Source of the DNA: Brevundimonas vancanneytii
Lineage (GTDB): Bacteria; Pseudomonadota; Alphaproteobacteria; Caulobacterales; Caulobacteraceae
Length of the DNA: 13,905 nt
Direction: 5' to 3'
Assembly (NCBI GenBank): GCA_945874855.1
Contig: CAMCIP010000039.1
Coordinates: forward strand, 1 to 13,905
Shown here: positions 6,519 to 13,855 of the stretch, one piece after another
Numbering within the stretch: the stretch's first letter is position 1
Layout: each line of letters starts with the position of its first letter
Program-made: the position numbers and the translations under genes
Notes under the pieces: generated by a model
Told to the model about the DNA's origin: nothing
The model's database searches: none
Seen by the model: only the letters and a program-made list of their open reading frames with translations

Positions 6519-7931
6519 TCAGCGGCCGCCCGAGCGGATGGCGCCGCCGAAGCTTTTCCAGCTCAGCTTCACGTCCGACAGGGCCCCGGCACGGAAGGCG
6601 CGGCCGGCGATCCAGACCATCAGCAGGGCCGTGGCGAACATGCCCGCCATGGTGCCGGCGATCTCGATCGGCGGCGGCTCGCTGGGCGCGCGGGCCGGCA
6701 TCAGGAAGGGGGTGAAGAAGGGGATCCACGACATGATCTTCACCACGGGCGCGTCGGGCGTGCGCAGGGCTAGCTGGACCACGATGATGGGGATGACCAG
6801 CACCATCATGATGGGGCCCATCAGGGTCTGGGCGTCCCGCGGCGTCTCGCAGAAGGCCCCGATGGCGGCGAACAGCACCGCGTACATCAGATAGCCGCCG
6901 ACGGCATAGGCGATGAAGTACCAGATCATGCCCCCCTGAACGAGGATCTCGCCGATGTCTCGCGCCGTTCCGGGGAAGGTGGCGAGCAGGCCCCCTGCGC
7001 CGATCCCCGCCCAGACCACCAGCACGGTGACCGTCAGCAGGGCGACCCCCAGCACCTTGCCAGTCAGGATTTCGGTGGCGGATGCGGAAGAAAGCAGAAC
7101 CTCAAGGATCTTGTTCGACTTCTCCTCCATCACACTGTTCAGCAGGATCGAGGCGCCGGTGATGATCAGGGACCACAGCAGAAAGGCGCTGGCGAGGCCG
7201 ATGATCGCAGGCAGACGATCGCGGAAGGACACCTCGCCGCCGCTGGCCGACCGGGGCGAAAAGGCGCGGACCTCGGGTCGGAACCGCTCGGCCTCTGCCA
7301 CCACGGCACCGTCGATGCCGGCACCCTCGAACACCTGACGACGATTGGCTGACTGCAAGGCTTCGCGGATGAAATCCTCAACCGCATCGTCGGTCGCGCG
7401 GCGCGTCCAGACGCGCGCGCCGGGCTTGCCGGCGGCATCGCGCGTCAGGAAGACAACGGAGTCGATCTGCTGGTCTCGCTCGACGTCGGCCGTCAGAAGA
7501 TCACGGACCGCCTGCTCCTGATCCTTGCCCGGCGCAGCCGAGGTGACGGCGGCGGGGGCGTCGACGAGGCGAAGACGTTGCCGGTTCAGGGACTCTCGCA
7601 GCCCCGCTCCCTGGCTCTTCTGGGCCTGTGCCATGGCTTCCTTGGGCAGCCCGGTCGCCTTGGCGGCGGCCTCCTGGGCCTGTGCGGCGCGCTCTTCACG
7701 ACGCTGGGCGTCCAGCCGAAGGGCGTCCTGCACAGATGCGGCCAGGCCCACGGCCGCGGGGCCTTCCTCGATCAGCACCACGGCGCGCACAGGCTCCGAC
7801 GTCCGCATCAGGATGGGAATGGCACCGCCGAGAACGGCGAACAGGGGGAAGGCCAGCAGCGACAGCCAGAAGCCGACGGTGCGGGCATAGGCGGCGTATT
7901 CGCGCCGGGCGATGAGAAGGATGCGGTTCAT
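6519..7931 (-). CDS. ABC-2 type transporter permease, NatB-like
   Basis: A 470-residue integral membrane subunit of an ABC exporter. The N-terminal RREYAAYARTVGFWL leads into a first helix (about 18-42). A large hydrophilic, probably extracytoplasmic domain follows (about 45-235), with an alanine/glutamine-rich, likely coiled-coil stretch near 75-110. The C-terminal half holds five or six helices, including LPAIIGLASAFLLWSLI, TVTVLVVWAGIGAGGLL, MIWYFIAYAVGGYLMYAVLF, IMMVLVIPIIVVQLAL and MAGMFATALLMVWIAG. NSVMEEKSNKILEVLLSS and CETPRDAQTLMGP are hallmarks of the NatB (COG1668) family as I recall it. In Bacillus NatAB extrudes sodium; the substrate here is unknown. The ATG overlaps the ATPase stop (ATGA, 7928-7931), so the two are coupled. 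Confidence 0.92.
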   Translation of the reverse strand: MNRILLIARREYAAYARTVGFWLSLLAFPLFAVLGGAIPILMRTSEPVRAVVLIEEGPAAVGLAASVQDALRLDAQRREERAAQAQEAAAKATGLPKEAMAQAQKSQGAGLRESLNRQRLRLVDAPAAVTSAAPGKDQEQAVRDLLTADVERDQQIDSVVFLTRDAAGKPGARVWTRRATDDAVEDFIREALQSANRRQVFEGAGIDGAVVAEAERFRPEVRAFSPRSASGGEVSFRDRLPAIIGLASAFLLWSLIITGASILLNSVMEEKSNKILEVLLSSASATEILTGKVLGVALLTVTVLVVWAGIGAGGLLATFPGTARDIGEILVQGGMIWYFIAYAVGGYLMYAVLFAAIGAFCETPRDAQTLMGPIMMVLVIPIIVVQLALRTPDAPVVKIMSWIPFFTPFLMPARAPSEPPPIEIAGTMAGMFATALLMVWIAGRAFRAGALSDVKLSWKSFGGAIRSGGR

Positions 7932-8893
7932 CGGGCGGCCTCCGAGGCGGTCTCGCGGCGAACGGTCTGGTCCTGATCCGGGTCGTCTCCGGTCAGGCCG
8001 ATGAAGGCGTCGTGAAGGGTCGGCTCGCGCAGTTCGAAGCGACGCACGTCCAGGCCGCCCAGGAAGGCCGCCTTCAGCGCCTCCTGACCACGACCGCCGG
8101 CGGCCAGCTCGGCCTTCAGCACGCGCACGGCGCCTTCGGTCCTCAGGGTCTCGACGCCGACCACGCCGGGCAGGCTCTTGGCCTGTTCAGGAGCGATCTC
8201 GCCTTCCAGTTCGAGGAAGCGCCGGGTGGTGGATTTGGCCTCCTCGACCGTACCCTCGAACGCTTTGCGGCCGCGGGCCAGCAGCACGACCTTGTCGCAC
8301 AGCCGCTCGGCATGCTGCATCACATGGGTCGAGAAGAGGACGGTCGCGCCGTTGGCCGCCAGACCGCGGATCATCGCCTCCAGGCCCTGCTGGTTGACCG
8401 GGTCCAGACCCGAGAAGGGCTCGTCCAGGATCACGAACTCGGGGCCATGCACGACCGAGGCGATCAGCTGAACCTTCTGGGCCATGCCCTTGGACAGCTC
8501 CTTCATCTTCTTGGTCTGGGACGTCTCCAGCCCCTGTTCCTTCAACAGGATGCGGGCGCGACGCCGACCCTCGCCGCTGGGCAGGCCCTTGAGGGCCCCG
8601 AAGAAGGCGATGGCGTCGATAGGGGTCATCTTCTTGTAGAGGCCGCGCTCCTCCGGCAGGAAGCCGATGCGGTCGCGGACCTTGCGCCCGTCCGCCGCGC
8701 CGAGGATTTCCAGCTGCCCGGTGGTCTGTGGCTGCAGGCCCAGGATCATGCGCAGGGTCGACGTCTTGCCCGCGCCATTGGGGCCGAGAAACCCGCAGAT
8801 GGTGCCCTTCTCAACCGAAAAGCTGAGATCGCGCACGGCCTCGAACTCGCCGTAGCGTTTGCCGATGCCGTCCAGGATCAGTGCCGCGCCCAT
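7928..8893 (-). CDS. ABC transporter ATP-binding protein, NatA-like
   Basis: A 321-residue ATPase that should power the adjacent permease. Walker A GPNGAGKTS is at residues 37-45, followed by the Q-loop region GFLPEERGLY, the signature LSKGMAQK (the NatA-type form of LSGGQ), Walker B FVILDEPFSGLDP and the H-loop FSTHVM. A C-terminal extension of about 100 residues ends in FELREPTLHDAFIGLTG, typical of DrrA/NatA-type drug or ion exporters. The start at 8893 is chosen because GAGAGGGG (8905-8898) precedes it by 4 nt and the protein then begins MGAALILDGIGKRYG. The frame stays open to 9133, but that extension is charged, unlike the family, and crosses the intergenic region. First gene of the ABC-tag-rnhB operon. 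Confidence 0.95.
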   Translation of the reverse strand: MGAALILDGIGKRYGEFEAVRDLSFSVEKGTICGFLGPNGAGKTSTLRMILGLQPQTTGQLEILGAADGRKVRDRIGFLPEERGLYKKMTPIDAIAFFGALKGLPSGEGRRRARILLKEQGLETSQTKKMKELSKGMAQKVQLIASVVHGPEFVILDEPFSGLDPVNQQGLEAMIRGLAANGATVLFSTHVMQHAERLCDKVVLLARGRKAFEGTVEEAKSTTRRFLELEGEIAPEQAKSLPGVVGVETLRTEGAVRVLKAELAAGGRGQEALKAAFLGGLDVRRFELREPTLHDAFIGLTGDDPDQDQTVRRETASEAAR

Positions 8894-8897
8894 GCCG

Positions 8898-8905
8898 CCC
8901 CTCTC
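8898..8905 (-). promoter_or_regulatory. Ribosome binding site of the ABC ATPase gene
   Basis: GAGAGGGG on the minus strand, 4 nt before ATG 8893. It decides between this start and the longer open frame reaching 9133. Confidence 0.7.
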
Positions 8906-8922
8906 GTCGAAACCACGTGACT

Positions 8923-8953
8923 CAAGGCTAGGTGTGTAAAGGACGTTTGACAA
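8923..8953 (-). promoter_or_regulatory. Possible promoter of the ABC-tag-rnhB operon
   Basis: On the minus strand TTGTCAA (8953-8947) is followed 14 bp later by CCTAGCCT (8932-8925), a partial match to the Caulobacter-type housekeeping consensus. It lies about 30 bp upstream of the ATPase start. A GACTC sequence, of the GANTC type methylated by CcrM in relatives, is at 8919-8923. This is a by-eye match with a poor -10, so confidence is low. Confidence 0.3.
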
Positions 8954-9052
8954 CCACCGGCGAGCTGCGGCGCATGAATTCCGTGTCATGATCCGTGTTG
9001 ACCGGCGCGCGTCGTTGGGAGAAGGGTCCCGAGGGTCACGAGGGGATCGAAG

Positions 9053-9472
9053 ATGCTGAACCGAATTCTGGGCGCCGTTGTCGGGGTCGTCGTGGCCGTG
9101 GTGGTCGTGACGATATCGCAGACGGTCAGCCACCTGGTCTTTCCGCCGCCGCCGGATCTCAACTGGGCGGATGCCGCGGCAGTTCGAGCCTACATGCAGC
9201 AGATGTCGGTGCTGGCCTTCCTGTCAGTCATCCTGGGATATGCGGCAGCGGCCTTTGTGGGGGGCTGGCTGGCTAACCTGGTGGCGCGTCAGCAGGGCTG
9301 GCAGAGCTGGGTTCCTGCCGGCTTCGTCGTGTTGGGCACGATCTACACGGTGTCGCAGCTCCCCCATCCCGTATGGTACCCGGCGACGGCCATTCTTGCG
9401 ATCCTGGGGGCTGGCCTGCTGGGCGGTCGGATGGGCCCGGCGAAGGCGGATCAGTCCTCGACCACGACCTGA
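9053..9472 (+). CDS. Conserved-type hypothetical membrane protein with four helices
   Basis: A 139-residue integral membrane protein of unknown function. Four hydrophobic segments are seen at about residues 5-30 (LGAVVGVVVAVVVVTIS), 50-76 (VLAFLSVILGYAAAAFVGGWLA), 85-103 (WVPAGFVVLGTIYTVS) and 108-126 (WYPATAILAILGAGLLGG). An acidic, proline-rich loop (FPPPPDLNWADA) lies after the first helix, and the tail is polar. The repeated glycine-rich helices with GGW and GGR ends resemble small uncharacterised alphaproteobacterial membrane proteins, but I cannot name a family. GAGGGG at 9040-9045, 7 nt before the ATG, supports the start. It diverges from the ABC operon and overlaps the convergent M23 gene by 22 bp at its end. 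Confidence 0.82.
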   Translation: MLNRILGAVVGVVVAVVVVTISQTVSHLVFPPPPDLNWADAAAVRAYMQQMSVLAFLSVILGYAAAAFVGGWLANLVARQQGWQSWVPAGFVVLGTIYTVSQLPHPVWYPATAILAILGAGLLGGRMGPAKADQSSTTT

Positions 9473-10059
9473 AAGCTTCGTCCCAGCACGCGCGCCGGGT
9501 CGATCGGACGGCCGTTTCGCCGGACTTCCAGATGCAGGTGCGGGCCGGTCGAGTAGCCGCTGTTGCCGACCAGACCCAGCCGCTCGCCGGCGGCGAGCAA
9601 CTGCCCTGACCGGACGTCGATCCGGCTGAGGTGGGCGTACAGGGTCACCATGCCATTGGGGTGGAGAATCTCGACGAAGTGGCCGAACCCGTCGGCCTGA
9701 TGGCCGATGCGGATCACTGCGCCCTCCGCCGCGGCAAAGACGCCCGTGCCCAGCGGCGCGGCGAAGTCCACGCCCCGGTGGACGCGGGGGGCCGGCTCAC
9801 CGGCCATCCGACGCATGCCGTAGGGAGAGTTCACCGGGAACCCGCGCAGCGGCGTCTCGAACCCGACCTCTCGCATCACCGGCCCTGCGGGCTCGACCAC
9901 CGCGACAACGGGCGGTGCCGCCGGAAGGGCGAGGTCGTCGTCCCTTGCCGTGCCGGCACCCGGAGCGGCCGCCATGGCCAGAACGCCCATGCCAATCAGG
10001 GCCAGGCTGTGGCTGGTGTGCGCCAGAGTGCGGCGCAGGGGCAGGATCAGGCGTCGCAT
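9451..10059 (-). CDS. M23 (LytM-type) metallopeptidase, exported
   Basis: A 202-residue peptidase of the lysostaphin/LytM family, which cuts peptide bridges in peptidoglycan or activates amidases. The zinc ligands are intact: H94 and D98 in VHRGVDFA, and H175 in GPHLHLEV; H142 in YAHLS and H173 are the catalytic histidines. The catalytic domain fills residues about 70-200, so this is a minimal enzyme without LysM repeats or long coiled coils. Residues 1-38 are a basic start followed by a hydrophobic stretch (SLALIGMGVLAMAAAPG), a signal peptide or membrane anchor, which places it in the periplasm. The ATG at 10059 is chosen because the signal starts there; the open frame runs back to 10437 through a promoter, a terminator and the esterase gene. 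GGAG lies about 13 nt upstream, a weak site. Confidence 0.93.
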   Translation of the reverse strand: MRRLILPLRRTLAHTSHSLALIGMGVLAMAAAPGAGTARDDDLALPAAPPVVAVVEPAGPVMREVGFETPLRGFPVNSPYGMRRMAGEPAPRVHRGVDFAAPLGTGVFAAAEGAVIRIGHQADGFGHFVEILHPNGMVTLYAHLSRIDVRSGQLLAAGERLGLVGNSGYSTGPHLHLEVRRNGRPIDPARVLGRSFQVVVED

Positions 10060-10133
10060 GCGGGGCGTCGTCTCCGTGGCTTTTGGCCGGCCCGGCCGGG
10101 CGCAAGGCCTCTGGCCCGGCGCGTGGAGCGGCC

Positions 10134-10158
10134 CTTCTAGCGATCGGTGGGACGGCAA
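10134..10158 (-). promoter_or_regulatory. Likely promoter of the M23 peptidase gene
   Basis: On the minus strand TTGCCGT (10158-10152), a 10-bp spacer and GCTAGAAG (10141-10134) match the Caulobacter-type consensus TTGaCgS-N10-14-GCTANAWC at most positions (7 of 8 in the -10). It lies about 75 nt upstream of the M23 ATG. It sits downstream of the esterase terminator, so the M23 gene is probably its own transcription unit. The leader between 10080 and 10105 is very GC-rich and made of overlapping GGCC/CCGG repeats. Confidence 0.5.
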
Positions 10159-10200
10159 TGAGGCGACGCAGGCGTCAGAAGGTCGCACCCGCGAGCAACG

Positions 10201-10229
10201 AAAAAGGCGCGGGCCGAAACCCGCGCCTT
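10201..10229 (-). terminator. Intrinsic terminator of the esterase autotransporter gene
   Basis: Read on the minus strand, a perfect 10-bp stem AAGGCGCGGG/CCCGCGCCTT (10204-10213 with 10220-10229) with a 6-nt loop ends in a run of five T (10205-10201). It begins 24 nt after the esterase stop codon. Stem strength and the T tract make this the clearest terminator in the window. Confidence 0.88.
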
Positions 10230-10252
10230 CAGTTCGACCTGCCGCCTGCGGT

Positions 10253-12070
10253 TCAGGGCAGGGGGATGCTGACGTTGATGGCGCCCATGTGGCTGTCGGC
10301 ATTCTCGCCATAGCGACCGCGATAGCCGAACGAGACCCGGGCTCCGCCGATGTCGCCCTCGAGGCCGGCGGAAGCGACCAGGTGCCCGCCGAAGGGCGCA
10401 TCGATCTCGCGATACAGGACTTGCGAGGGGCCGCCATACAGCGAGGTTCCGACGGGGTCGGAGCCGTCGTTCAACTCCTCGCGCCACCCGCCTTCCACGA
10501 AGAAGGTCACCCCCCCCATACCGCTCTCTGCCCGCAGGCCGACTTCGGCTGTGGTCGATTCAACTTTGCGATCAGCGTACTGGTATTGCGCGGCCGCGCC
10601 CTGCTCGAAGAAGCCGTCGACGTCGGTCGAGCTCCAGGCAAGAGCCACACGCGGAGAGATGGCCAGACCACCTTCACGTCCGAACCACCAGCCGGCCTGG
10701 GCACGAACGCCGCGGCTGACGCCGTCGGTCGCCCCCGTATGGACGATAGGGGCGAGGGTCGTCTGCCTGCGGAAATTCTCATAGCTGTCGAGCGCCACGC
10801 CGGCAGAGACGTTGGCGAACATCGAACCAGACCGCCATCCAAGCGCGGCGTCGATGCCAAAGGATTCGACGTCAAACCGCTGACGGGCCGAGGTCACCGC
10901 GCTGTTGCGCATCGAACCGGCCATCGCGAAGCGCCAGGTGGCCGAAGGGCTCCAGTTCAGCCCGACGCGCAAGCCTTGCCCCTCCGACTCGGCCGAAGGC
11001 ACCAGGCCGCGGCCATCGAACTCGGTGGAATCGGCCAGCGCCCCGAAGACCAGTTCGGTGCCCGTGCGCCAAGACTCCGCGCCCGACAGCCCTTCACCGG
11101 CCGCGTCCAGCATGTCTTCGCGGAACCGGAGCCCCGTTTCTCCCATCAGCGCGCTCTGGGCCCCCGCGTCCCCGTAATAGAGGTAGTCATTGGCCAGTGA
11201 GGCGATCAGGGCATGACCGGCCGCTGTCGGATGGACCCCGTCAAAATAGAAGAAACTGTTGGGGTTGGCGCACACGGTCACGCCGTTGAAGCAGGCCTGG
11301 TTCGCATTGCTGAAGCCGAAGCTGCCGGGATTGGCGCTGACCACATCACCGATCTTGAACAGGTCCACATGGATGATGTTGGTCGTCGGGCGGGCCGCCG
11401 CCGTCACGAAAAGTCCACTCAGCAGCGCGGTGTTGAAGGACCCCACTGCGAAGTCGGCCAGGGGAGCCGCCGTGGTCCCGCCGAACTGCGGCGTCAGGCT
11501 GAGCTTGGGCAGGTTCAGCACCATGATGGTGCCCGCCCCGGCCGTGGCCACGGAGTTGACGATGAAGTTGATGTCGGCGGCAGCCGAAAGCGCCACCGGA
11601 TTGATCGCCCCCGTCGGGTTGGTCGAGGCACCGGCGGCCGGCAGGCCCTGGAAGATGTTGTTGGCACCGCCCAGGATGCTGACAAGGTCAGTGGACCGGA
11701 AGGTGCCCCCGGCGCCGGTGTAGGCGAGCAACTGGTTGCGCATGCCCGGCGGGAAGGCGGACGAGTCGGTTCGGGCACCGCCGTAGGCATAGTTGATGCT
11801 GCCGGTCACAGGGGCACCGGCGGCGGACCGGCCGACGGTGAAGCCCAGCAACTCGGTAAAGACCGGTCCATTCGAAAACCGGCCCTGGAAGAAGGGCGGG
11901 GAGGGCGGCTGGGTGTTGAAGGTGGCGGCGTACAGATTGCCGTTGTCACTCAGGCTGTCGCCGAAGACGACGAGACGGGAATAGCTCTGGGCCGAGGCGG
12001 CGCTGCAGAAAGCCATGGCGCCGGCCAGGACGAGCGCCGCCGGCGCGGCGGTGCGCAGAAAACGAGACAT
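10253..12070 (-). CDS. GDSL/SGNH esterase autotransporter
   Basis: A 605-residue outer-membrane esterase related to EstA-type autotransporters. Residues 1-27 are a signal peptide cleaved at ASA-Q. The SGNH catalytic domain (about 30-300) has block I VVFGDSLSDNGN with nucleophile S39, block III GGANNIF with the Asn, and block V DGVHPTAAGH with D277 and H280. Residues about 325-605 are a C-terminal beta-barrel of alternating strands (WRFAMAGS, FANVSAGVAL, VSFGYRGRYG). The barrel ends NVSIPLP rather than in the usual aromatic residue. The passenger probably hydrolyses lipids or short esters while anchored at the surface. ATG 12070 is chosen because GGGAGGA lies about 7 nt upstream and the signal starts there; an upstream in-frame ATG at 12091 lacks such a site. 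Single-gene unit with its own terminator. Confidence 0.93.
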   Translation of the reverse strand: MSRFLRTAAPAALVLAGAMAFCSAASAQSYSRLVVFGDSLSDNGNLYAATFNTQPPSPPFFQGRFSNGPVFTELLGFTVGRSAAGAPVTGSINYAYGGARTDSSAFPPGMRNQLLAYTGAGGTFRSTDLVSILGGANNIFQGLPAAGASTNPTGAINPVALSAAADINFIVNSVATAGAGTIMVLNLPKLSLTPQFGGTTAAPLADFAVGSFNTALLSGLFVTAAARPTTNIIHVDLFKIGDVVSANPGSFGFSNANQACFNGVTVCANPNSFFYFDGVHPTAAGHALIASLANDYLYYGDAGAQSALMGETGLRFREDMLDAAGEGLSGAESWRTGTELVFGALADSTEFDGRGLVPSAESEGQGLRVGLNWSPSATWRFAMAGSMRNSAVTSARQRFDVESFGIDAALGWRSGSMFANVSAGVALDSYENFRRQTTLAPIVHTGATDGVSRGVRAQAGWWFGREGGLAISPRVALAWSSTDVDGFFEQGAAAQYQYADRKVESTTAEVGLRAESGMGGVTFFVEGGWREELNDGSDPVGTSLYGGPSQVLYREIDAPFGGHLVASAGLEGDIGGARVSFGYRGRYGENADSHMGAINVSIPLP

Positions 12071-12167
12071 CAATGATCCTCCCTCGGCCATCGAGATCGC
12101 GGCCGTTGGCCGTCAGTGTGCGCCGCTTTTTCCACGACGCAAGATGCCGTTGGGGAAGGCTTGGGTT

Positions 12168-13250
12168 TCAGGCCGGGTCCAGGGGCCCGACGCGGTTGGC
12201 GTGGCCCATCTTGCGCCCCGGTCGCGCCGGCGTCTTGCCGTAGAGATGAACCCGCACATCAGGGCTGCCGGCGAGGCGTGGCCAACGTTCGATCTCCTCG
12301 CCCAGGAGGTTGGTCATCTCAACCCGGGCATGCGCCCGGGTCGGCCCAAGCGGCCAGCCCATGACGGCGCGGACGTGCTGCTCGAACTGGTCGCAGACGC
12401 ATCCGTCCTGGGTCCAGTGACCCGTGTTGTGGACGCGCGGCGCAATCTCGTTGACCAGCAGACGACCGCCGCCGAGGTCGAAAAGCTCGATGCCGATGAC
12501 TCCCACATAGTCCAGCCCTTCCAGCACGGCACGGGCGATTCGACCGGCCGCGCGTCGGGTGCGGTCGTCGATCCGGGCCGGGGCCTGTGTGGTGCGCAGC
12601 ACCCCGCCGGCATGGACATTCTCGCCCAGCGGATAGACGGCGGATCGCCCGTCCCATCCGCGCGCGGCGATGATCGACAGTTCGCGCACAAACGGCGCGC
12701 GGGCCTCCAGCACGCAAGCCCGGGCCCCCACCGCCTGCCAGGCGGCGTCGAGAGCGCGCGTGGAGCGAATCCAGACCTGACCCTTGCCGTCGTATCCGTC
12801 ACGCCGGGTCTTGAGCACGGCGGGCGCTCCCAGCCGGTTGAGGCCGACCCGCAGGTCGTCGGGTCCGTCCACGGCGTGGAAGGCCACGGTGGGCGCGCCA
12901 ACGGCATTCAGGAACTGTTTTTCCTCGACCCGGTCCTGGGCCACGGCCAGTGCCCGCGGACCCGGGGCGACGCGCGCGCCGCCCGCCTGCAGCCGCGCTA
13001 CGGCCTCGGCGGGCACGTTCTCGAACTCGAAAGTCACGGCGTCGCAGACCCGCCCCATCACATTCAGGGCGTTGGCGTCGTCATAGGCAGCGACGATCTG
13101 CCCTCGGGACACGCGGCCGGCGGGACTGTTGTCCTCCGGATCCAGCACAACCACGTCGAAGCCCAGTCGTCCTGCGGCCTGCGACAGCATCCGCCCCAAC
13201 TGGCCGCCGCCGAGGATGCCGAGCGTCGAACCGGGAGGCAGGGCGTCCAC
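12168..13250 (-). CDS. purK: 5-(carboxyamino)imidazole ribonucleotide synthase
   Basis: A 360-residue ATP-grasp enzyme that makes N5-CAIR from AIR, bicarbonate and ATP in purine synthesis. The N-terminal GILGGGQLGRML (11-22) is the PurK hallmark. VTFEFENVP, QDRVEEKQFL and VLKTRRDGYDGKGQ form the nucleotide-binding and ATP-grasp core, and EIAPRVHNTGHWT (about 268-280) holds the metal and product-binding residues. The start is GTG at 13250, which directly abuts the purE stop (TGA then GTG with no gap), with GAGGA at 13259-13255 inside the purE end. The next in-frame ATG would remove the glycine motif. The product passes directly to PurE. Confidence 0.97.
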   Translation of the reverse strand: MDALPPGSTLGILGGGQLGRMLSQAAGRLGFDVVVLDPEDNSPAGRVSRGQIVAAYDDANALNVMGRVCDAVTFEFENVPAEAVARLQAGGARVAPGPRALAVAQDRVEEKQFLNAVGAPTVAFHAVDGPDDLRVGLNRLGAPAVLKTRRDGYDGKGQVWIRSTRALDAAWQAVGARACVLEARAPFVRELSIIAARGWDGRSAVYPLGENVHAGGVLRTTQAPARIDDRTRRAAGRIARAVLEGLDYVGVIGIELFDLGGGRLLVNEIAPRVHNTGHWTQDGCVCDQFEQHVRAVMGWPLGPTRAHARVEMTNLLGEEIERWPRLAGSPDVRVHLYGKTPARPGRKMGHANRVGPLDPA

Positions 13251-13739
13251 TCAGTCCTCGACCGTCTCGTGGACCGCCTCGGTCTGGGCCTCGCGGAAGG
13301 CCCGCAGGCGTCCGGCCAGGACCGGATCGCCCAGGGCGAGGATCTGGGCGGCGAGAATGCCGGCGTTGACGGCACCGGCCTCGCCGATGGCCACAGTGGC
13401 CACGGGGACGCCGCCCGGCATCTGGACGATGGACAGCAGGGAGTCGAGCCCGCTCAGCGCCTTCGACTGGACCGGCACACCGATGACCGGAAGGTCCGTC
13501 ATCGCGGCGACCATGCCCGGCAGGTGGGCTGCCCCGCCGGCCCCGGCGATGATGACCCTGTGGCCGATCCCCGCCGCATTGCGCGCGAAGTCCCACAGTC
13601 GGTCGGGCGTGCGGTGGGCGGAAACGACCTTGGCGGCCCAGGCCACGCCCAGCCGATCCAGCGTCTCGGCGGCGCGCTTCATCGTCGGCCAGTCCGAACG
13701 GCTGCCCATCACGATGGCCACCTGTGCCGCGTCGGTCAT
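13251..13739 (-). CDS. purE: N5-carboxyaminoimidazole ribonucleotide mutase (class I PurE)
   Basis: A 162-residue mutase that converts N5-CAIR to CAIR, the step after PurK. IVMGSRSDWPTM, VSAHRTP with catalytic H42, GAGGAAHLPGM and QSKALSGLDSLLSIVQMPGG are class I PurE signatures. The presence of purK next door agrees with the bacterial class I enzyme that uses N5-CAIR, as opposed to the class II form that uses AIR and CO2. The ATG at 13739 has AAGGG about 7 nt before it. It leads the purEK pair, and a promoter candidate lies about 30 bp upstream. Complete and of normal length. Confidence 0.98.
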   Translation of the reverse strand: MTDAAQVAIVMGSRSDWPTMKRAAETLDRLGVAWAAKVVSAHRTPDRLWDFARNAAGIGHRVIIAGAGGAAHLPGMVAAMTDLPVIGVPVQSKALSGLDSLLSIVQMPGGVPVATVAIGEAGAVNAGILAAQILALGDPVLAGRLRAFREAQTEAVHETVED

Positions 13740-13767
13740 GCCAAGCCCTTCGCCGGAAAGCGCGCCG

Positions 13768-13794
13768 GTTACAGCACCCGCGTTGCGCCCGCAA
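13768..13794 (-). promoter_or_regulatory. Likely purEK promoter
   Basis: On the minus strand TTGCGGG (13794-13788), a 12-bp spacer and GCTGTAAC (13775-13768) match the Caulobacter-type consensus well (-10 seven of eight). It is about 29 bp from the purE ATG. The -35 lies inside a palindrome. Confidence 0.5.
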
Positions 13795-13801
13795 CAGCGG
13801 G
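13777..13801. repeat. Inverted repeat in the purE upstream region
   Basis: CCCGC-GTTGCG-CC-CGCAAC-A-GCGGG: an inner perfect 6-bp arm pair (13782-13787 and 13790-13795) around CC, extended by a second 5-bp arm pair (13777-13781 and 13797-13801) with one unpaired A. It covers the -35 of the purE promoter candidate and, on the other strand, a TTGCGCC that could serve a divergent promoter. It may be an operator; as an RNA hairpin it has no following T run. Confidence 0.55.
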
Positions 13802-13855
13802 CGTTAGCATCACGTCCAACGCGGCCGGGTGAGTCGCGCCTGTCCCGAGACCGCC

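Noticed and set aside
8894..9133. N-terminal extension of the ABC ATPase frame
   Set aside because: The extension is charged and unlike the family, runs into the divergent gene, and a strong ribosome site stands at the internal ATG 8893.
13251..13263. The 13-base word TCAGTCCTCGACC occurring at 9451 and at 13251 as a repeat
   Set aside because: Both copies encode the C-terminal Val-Glu-Asp-stop of unrelated genes; similarity does not extend beyond, so chance is sufficient.
12015..13832. A 605-codon plus-strand open frame opposite purE and purK
   Set aside because: Both purine genes on the other strand have full family motifs; this frame is low-complexity and without motifs, the usual shadow of high-GC coding DNA.
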